Of a stretch of 64,000 nt of DNA, positions 59,864-64,000 are shown piece after piece (the stretch's first letter is position 1; every line of letters begins with the position of its first letter). Under the pieces are notes generated by a model that was given only the letters and a program-made list of their open reading frames with translations, was not told where the DNA came from and ran no database searches. The stretch is from Actinoplanes subtropicus. GTDB taxonomy: Bacteria; Actinomycetota; Actinomycetes; Mycobacteriales; Micromonosporaceae. Location: contig NZ_JOJL01000034.1 in NCBI RefSeq assembly GCF_000721705.1, positions 22,099 through 86,098 of the forward strand. Reading direction: 5' to 3'. Position numbers and translations under genes: made by a program.

Positions 59864-61144
59864 CTACCCGAGTAGTCCACCCAGCAGCGACTGTCCCTGT
59901 GTGCCCGCACCGCCCGGCTCGCGCGTATCCGCTCCCGGCGCGCCTGGACTCTTCGCGCCTGTGCCCGTCGCACCCGTGCCTTCCTCGCCCGCGCCCGTCG
60001 CCCCCGCGGCCGTCGCGCCCGCGCCCGTCGCCCCCGCGGCCGTCGCGCCCGTGCCCGTCGCGCCTGCTCCAGTGCCCGTGCCGGTCGTCCCTGCGCCCGT
60101 GCCCGTGCCCATCGTGCCGGGGCCCGCCGCGGCCGGCTGCTGCCCGGCCGAGCTCTGCGCAGCGGGCTGGGTGGCGCTGGTTGTCGTTGCGGGGTTGGGG
60201 TTCTTGCCGGACAAATTTGATAAGTCGGTTAAATTAGGTGAAGGTGCTGTGGCGCCCTGGTCGCTGGTGTCGGGGATGCAGTCGCCGGCCGTCCAGGTGT
60301 CGTAGCGGTTTACCCAGTTCAGGCAGAAGCCGCCGGTGCGTTGGGGCTGGCCTGGGCCGTACCCGGTCAGCGTTGGCACGTCGTCTCGCCAGTAGCGGGC
60401 CGCGCTGCCGTCCGGGGGGCGCAACTGCACGTTGTCGACGGTTACCGACGGCACGTCGATCCGGGCCGGACGGCCGGCGTCGACGTGGACCTCGACGTAC
60501 TGCTCGACGTACGCGCTCTGGCCGATCGGCAGGCGCTGCGCGGTCAGCAGGTTCCAGCGGTTGTCCCACCACAGCCACGCGCCCCACATGCCATTCGCGT
60601 CGCTGTGCAGGTCCATCCACACCCGGTCGCCCGGTCGCAACGCGTACTGGTCGTAGAACTGCCAGGTGTGGGTGTTGGTGTTGAACGTGTAGATGTGCTG
60701 CCGCAGCGGGCCGGCCCAGCCCGTCTGTGCCCAGCCGGCCTCCAGCCAGGCGATGTTGCCGCCGCCCAGGTCGCGCTTGACCATGAACCGCGCGGCCACG
60801 AAGTCGTAGCTGCCGGGGCGGATCGAGCCGTCCACCACCGAGATCCGGCCGGAGACGCCGCTCCACTCGCCCGCCGAGTTGGCGCCCAGGTGGTGGTAGC
60901 CGCTCGGGGTGAAGTCGGTCTGTTCTTGCCGGGCCAGGCGGACGCCGGACTCGAGGATCCGCCCCGCGGCCCGGCAGGCGCCGGGGGAGTGCGGCCCGGC
61001 CGGCGTACTGGGCGGCCGGGTCGAGGCGCGCCCGGCCGGGCAGGCGGGCAGACCGGCCGACGCCGACACCGCCGGGACCGCAGCGGCCAGCAGCGCGGTG
61101 ACCGCGCCCAGCGCACACCATCGCGCCATGTTCCGGACGTTCAC
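59864..61144 (-). CDS. Secreted protein with low-complexity Gly/Ala/Thr tail, unknown function
   Basis: GTG 61144 gives 426 residues with a signal peptide (residues about 6-30, ending SASA). Residues 60-300 are a well-formed globular region with many Trp and Tyr (GSYDFVAARFMVKRDLGGG, HIYTFNTNTHTWQFYDQYA, WGAWLWWDNRWN), suggesting a beta-sandwich, perhaps carbohydrate-binding. Residues 310-426 are disordered and built from GTGAGATGTGATAAG-type repeats, ending LLGGLLG. I do not recognise the family. It is convergent with ccsB; the mqnL promoter lies just upstream on the other strand. Confidence 0.7.
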   Translation of the reverse strand: MNVRNMARWCALGAVTALLAAAVPAVSASAGLPACPAGRASTRPPSTPAGPHSPGACRAAGRILESGVRLARQEQTDFTPSGYHHLGANSAGEWSGVSGRISVVDGSIRPGSYDFVAARFMVKRDLGGGNIAWLEAGWAQTGWAGPLRQHIYTFNTNTHTWQFYDQYALRPGDRVWMDLHSDANGMWGAWLWWDNRWNLLTAQRLPIGQSAYVEQYVEVHVDAGRPARIDVPSVTVDNVQLRPPDGSAARYWRDDVPTLTGYGPGQPQRTGGFCLNWVNRYDTWTAGDCIPDTSDQGATAPSPNLTDLSNLSGKNPNPATTTSATQPAAQSSAGQQPAAAGPGTMGTGTGAGTTGTGTGAGATGTGATAAGATGAGATAAGATGAGEEGTGATGTGAKSPGAPGADTREPGGAGTQGQSLLGGLLG

Positions 61145-61273
61145 TGTCACCTCGCACCTCGCCGGGCCGCAGCCGATCGGAACAATCGCCCGTCTCAACG
61201 CGAATCGGACATCCTGAGTGACGGTGATCGCCCCGGTGCCGAACTGTCGTACGGGTGGTGAAGACTGGGATCC

Positions 61274-62734
61274 ATGGCGCCTCGTGGGTTTCCGTATGAC
61301 GATCTGCAGAGCTTCCTGTCGGCCCTCGAGGCCGCCGGTGAGCTGCGCCGGGTCACCGTCCCGGTGGACCCGACGCTGGAGATCAGCGAGGTCGTCACGC
61401 GGACCGTCCGAGCCGGCGGTCCGGCCCTGCTCTTCGAGCGCCCGACCCGCGGCGAGATGCCCGTGGCGATCAACCTGTTCGCCACCGAGAAGCGGATGGC
61501 GATGGCCCTCGGTGTCGAGTCACTCGACGAGATCGGCGACCGGATCGGCGCGCTGATCAAGCCGGAGCTCCCGGTCGGCTGGTCCGGCATCCGCGAGGGC
61601 ATCGGCAAGGCGATGCAGCTGAAATCCCTCCCGCCGAAAAAGGTGAAGGCGGCGCCCTGCCAAGAGGTGGTGCTCAAGGGCGACGAGGTCGACCTCGGCC
61701 TGCTGCCCGGCCTGCAGGTCTGGCCCGGCGACGGCGGCATCTTCCACAACTTCGGGCTCACCCACACCAAGCACCCCGAGACCGGCAAGCGCAACCTGGG
61801 GCTCTACCGCCTCCAGCAGCATTCGAAAAACACGCTCGGCATGCACTGGCAGATCCACAAGGATTCGACGGCCCACCACGCGGTCGCCGAGCGTCGTGGC
61901 GAGCGCCTGCCGGTGGCGGTGGCGATCGGCTGCGACCCGGTGGTCTGCTACGCCGCGAGCGCGCCGCTGCCCTCCGACATCGACGAATACCTGTTCGCCG
62001 GCTTCCTGCGCGGCGAGCGGGTCGAGATGGTCGACTGCCTGACCGTCCCGCTGCAGGTCCCGGCGCATGCACAAGTGGTGCTCGAGGGCTATCTCGAGCC
62101 CGGCGAGCGGCAGCCCGAGGGCCCGTTCGGCGACCACACCGGCTTCTACACCCCGATCGAGCCCTTCCCGGTGCTGCACATCGAGACGATGACGATGCGG
62201 AAAAAGCCGATCTACCACTCGATCATCACGTCCAAGCCGCCCCAGGAAGACCATGGGCTCGGCAAGGCGACCGAGCGCATCTTCCTGCCGCTGCTGCGCA
62301 TGCTGATCCCGGACATCGTCGATTACGACATGCCGGCCGCCGGCGTCTTCCACAACTGCGTGATCGTCGCGATCAAGAAGCGGTACCCGAAGCACGCGCA
62401 GAAGATCATGAACGCGATCTGGGGCGCCCACCTGATGTCGCTGACCAAGCTGATCGTGGTGGTCGACGAGGATTGCGACGTGCACGACTACGCCGAGGTC
62501 GCGTTCCGGGCGTTCGGCAACGTCGACTACGACCGCGACCTGCTGCTCGTCCAGGGCCCGGTCGACCACCTCGACCACGCGTCGTACCAGCAGTTCTGGG
62601 GTGGCAAGGCGGGCATCGACGCCACCCGTAAGCTGCCGTCCGAGGGCTACTCCCGCGGCTGGCCGGCGGAGATGGCCATGTCGAGCGAGGTCGTCGCGCT
62701 CGTCGACAAGCGCTGGAAGGAGTACGGCATATGA
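61274..62734 (+). CDS. mqnL: UbiD-like menaquinone biosynthesis decarboxylase (futalosine pathway, MqnL)
   Basis: The 486-residue protein has the UbiD fold motifs: NLFATEKRMAMALGV, NLGLYRLQQHSKNTLGMHW, EGPFGDHTGFYTP and the active-site region of prenylated-flavin decarboxylases. It should decarboxylate 1,4-dihydroxy-6-naphthoate-derived prenyl intermediates late in the futalosine route. It overlaps mqnP by four bases. The UbiX-like flavin prenyltransferase (mqnM) is not in the window. Confidence 0.88.
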   Translation: MAPRGFPYDDLQSFLSALEAAGELRRVTVPVDPTLEISEVVTRTVRAGGPALLFERPTRGEMPVAINLFATEKRMAMALGVESLDEIGDRIGALIKPELPVGWSGIREGIGKAMQLKSLPPKKVKAAPCQEVVLKGDEVDLGLLPGLQVWPGDGGIFHNFGLTHTKHPETGKRNLGLYRLQQHSKNTLGMHWQIHKDSTAHHAVAERRGERLPVAVAIGCDPVVCYAASAPLPSDIDEYLFAGFLRGERVEMVDCLTVPLQVPAHAQVVLEGYLEPGERQPEGPFGDHTGFYTPIEPFPVLHIETMTMRKKPIYHSIITSKPPQEDHGLGKATERIFLPLLRMLIPDIVDYDMPAAGVFHNCVIVAIKKRYPKHAQKIMNAIWGAHLMSLTKLIVVVDEDCDVHDYAEVAFRAFGNVDYDRDLLLVQGPVDHLDHASYQQFWGGKAGIDATRKLPSEGYSRGWPAEMAMSSEVVALVDKRWKEYGI

Positions 62735-63627
62735 CGGCGGTGGCCGCGGTCCCGGAGAAGCCGGGCAAGATCAAATCGTTCCTCGAGCTGGTCAAGATCG
62801 AGCACTCGATCTTCGCGCTGCCGTTCGCGTACCTGTCCGCGCTGGTCGCCCTCGACCGGCTCGATTCCGGGGTGCACTGGCTCGACCTGCTGCTGATCAC
62901 GATCGCGATGGTCTCCGGCCGCACCTTTGCGATGGCGGCCAACCGCATCCTCGACCGCAAGATCGACGCGCTCAACCCGCGTACCCAGAACCGCGAACTG
63001 GTCACCGGCGCGGTGAGCCTGCGCACGGCGTGGACCGGCGCGCTGGTCTCGCTGGTCGTCATGGCGGTCGCCGCCGGGCTGCTCAACTGGCTGTGCCTGG
63101 CGCTCTTCCCGCTGGCGGTCATTCCGCTGGTCATCTACCCGTACGCGAAAAGATTTACGAACTACCCGCATTACGTGCTGGCGCTCGCCCAGGCGGTGGC
63201 GCCGGTCGGGGCTTGGCTCGGCATCACCGGCACGTTCTCCGGCTCCGGGCCGGCCTGGCTGCTGGGGGTCGCGGTGGGGCTGTGGATCGGCGGGTTCGAC
63301 ATCATCTACGCCTGTCAGGATGTCGAGATCGACCGGCAGATCGGCGTGCACTCGACCCCGGCCCGCTGGGGCGTGCGCACCGCCCTGCACATCTCCACGG
63401 TGACACATGTGGTGACGTTCGCGCTGTTCGTCTGGTTCGGCCAGGTGGTCGGGCTGTCGTGGCTGTGGTGGATCGGGCTCGCGCTGACCGCGGTCGCGTT
63501 CGCCTACCAGCACATCGTGGTCACCCCGACCGACCTGTCCAAGGTCAACCGCGCCTTCTTCACCGCCAACGGCTTCGTCGGCATCGCCCTGTTCCTCTTC
63601 GCCGTCCTCGACCTTGCCTTCCTATAG
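62731..63627 (+). CDS. mqnP: UbiA-like menaquinone prenyltransferase (MqnP)
   Basis: The 298-residue membrane protein has about eight helices and the UbiA-family Asp motifs AMAANRILDRKIDALNPRT and YACQDVEIDRQIGVHS. It attaches the polyprenyl chain to the naphthoate ring. Coupling to mqnL by an ATGA overlap marks the futalosine-type menaquinone pathway, the route used by many actinomycetes. Confidence 0.9.
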   Translation: MTAVAAVPEKPGKIKSFLELVKIEHSIFALPFAYLSALVALDRLDSGVHWLDLLLITIAMVSGRTFAMAANRILDRKIDALNPRTQNRELVTGAVSLRTAWTGALVSLVVMAVAAGLLNWLCLALFPLAVIPLVIYPYAKRFTNYPHYVLALAQAVAPVGAWLGITGTFSGSGPAWLLGVAVGLWIGGFDIIYACQDVEIDRQIGVHSTPARWGVRTALHISTVTHVVTFALFVWFGQVVGLSWLWWIGLALTAVAFAYQHIVVTPTDLSKVNRAFFTANGFVGIALFLFAVLDLAFL

Positions 63628-63719
63628 CCGAACCCCCATGGTGGCCGCGTCCTGGCGTGCGCTTGCGGAGACGCGACCCGTGCTACCCCGACCGACGACC
63701 GACCTTTGACCGCAGGCCC

Positions 63720-64000
63720 CGCGCCGCGCCACCTCGCTGCCCGCTGCTCCCGCGTCGTGCCGTCCTTGCTGCCCCGCGCCCCTCCGGCCCGGCGCCGCCC
63801 GGCTCTACGCCGCGCTGCCCGCGCTGCCCGCGCCGCCTGCGCTGCCCCCCGCGCTGCCCGCGCTGCCCCCCGCGCCGCCCCCGGCGCTGCCCCGCGCCGC
63901 CCCCGGCGCTGCCCCCCGCGCCGCCCGCGCTGCCCCCCGCGCTGCCCCCCGCGCTGCCCCCCGCGCTGCCCCCCGCGCTGCCCCCCGCGCTGCCCCCCGC
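63720..64000 (+). repeat. C-rich region ending in a 12-nt tandem repeat at the window edge
   Basis: After mqnP (63628-63720 holds nothing I recognise), the sequence becomes GCCC-rich and from about 63905 settles into tandem GCGCTGCCCCCC units, seven or more, running off the window. On the minus strand this is G6 runs with six-base CAGCGC spacers. No gene is visible. Confidence 0.9.

Overview
The window is high-GC actinomycete DNA, most likely from a Micromonosporaceae genome of the Actinoplanes type. This rests on frequent GTG/TTG starts, dense GTGA/ATGA stop-start overlaps, an Lsr2-type DNA-binding domain, a sortase-type LPITG protein, RsbRST partner-switching genes and futalosine-pathway menaquinone genes. 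The genus is an inference from protein resemblance; no rRNA or tRNA gene was found.

1-12.3 kb is an accessory, partly decayed region. At the left edge, on the minus strand, are the first two genes of a BREX phage-defence operon (brxE, then brxA, which runs off the window). Next come a dead phosphorothioate-dependent HNH restriction gene (nonsense codon, one-base deletion, missing N-terminus), an ERCC4 nuclease with an Lsr2-like tail, a UPF0158 protein, a SEC-C protein, an orphan AbiEi-like antitoxin and a broken aldo/keto reductase. A 165-bp perfectly centred palindrome lies at 8195-8359. From 9.8 to 12.3 kb a former catabolic cluster (TetR, SDR, saccharopine-dehydrogenase-like, acyl-CoA ligase) survives only as pieces joined at short deletion junctions.

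12.3-29.3 kb looks like chromosomal core: alkylation repair (ogt plus a 2OG-Fe(II) oxygenase), a two-component system beside an ABC exporter whose first permease carries a large external domain, a cell-wall-anchored protein, two glycosyltransferases, an MBL-fold hydrolase, a fatty-acid desaturase, SthA transhydrogenase, an L,D-transpeptidase, a CGNR regulator, a zf-HC2 membrane protein and a DUF1232 protein.

29.3-36.2 kb holds MscL and a six-gene, fully overlapping stressosome operon: RsbR, RsbS, RsbT, an HATPase-PP2C fusion, a histidine kinase with a degenerate RsbT-like N-terminus, and a receiver-GAF-PP2C protein, with a divergent STAS gene. A PadR-controlled ABC/FtsX exporter follows.

39-45.5 kb is rich in repeats. 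A multicopper oxidase remnant runs into G-rich minisatellites. Two inverted copies of a compound repeat, each containing a 112-bp element with terminal inverted repeats, flank oligopeptidase B, a GlcE-like FAD protein and a DHFR-family reductase. Related copies lie at 29.3 kb and, weakly, at 45.5 kb.

45.5-53.7 kb is a second signalling block: an HATPase-GAF-PP2C phosphatase divergent from a cytoplasmic poly-HAMP hybrid histidine kinase with exact 276-nt internal repeats, a response regulator, a MerR-thioredoxin pair and a STAS protein. 53.9-63.6 kb is respiratory: hemL, a histidine phosphatase, the System II cytochrome c maturation genes (tlpA-like, ccdA, resB, ccsB), a secreted protein of unknown function, and mqnL-mqnP. 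The window ends in a C-rich 12-nt tandem repeat.
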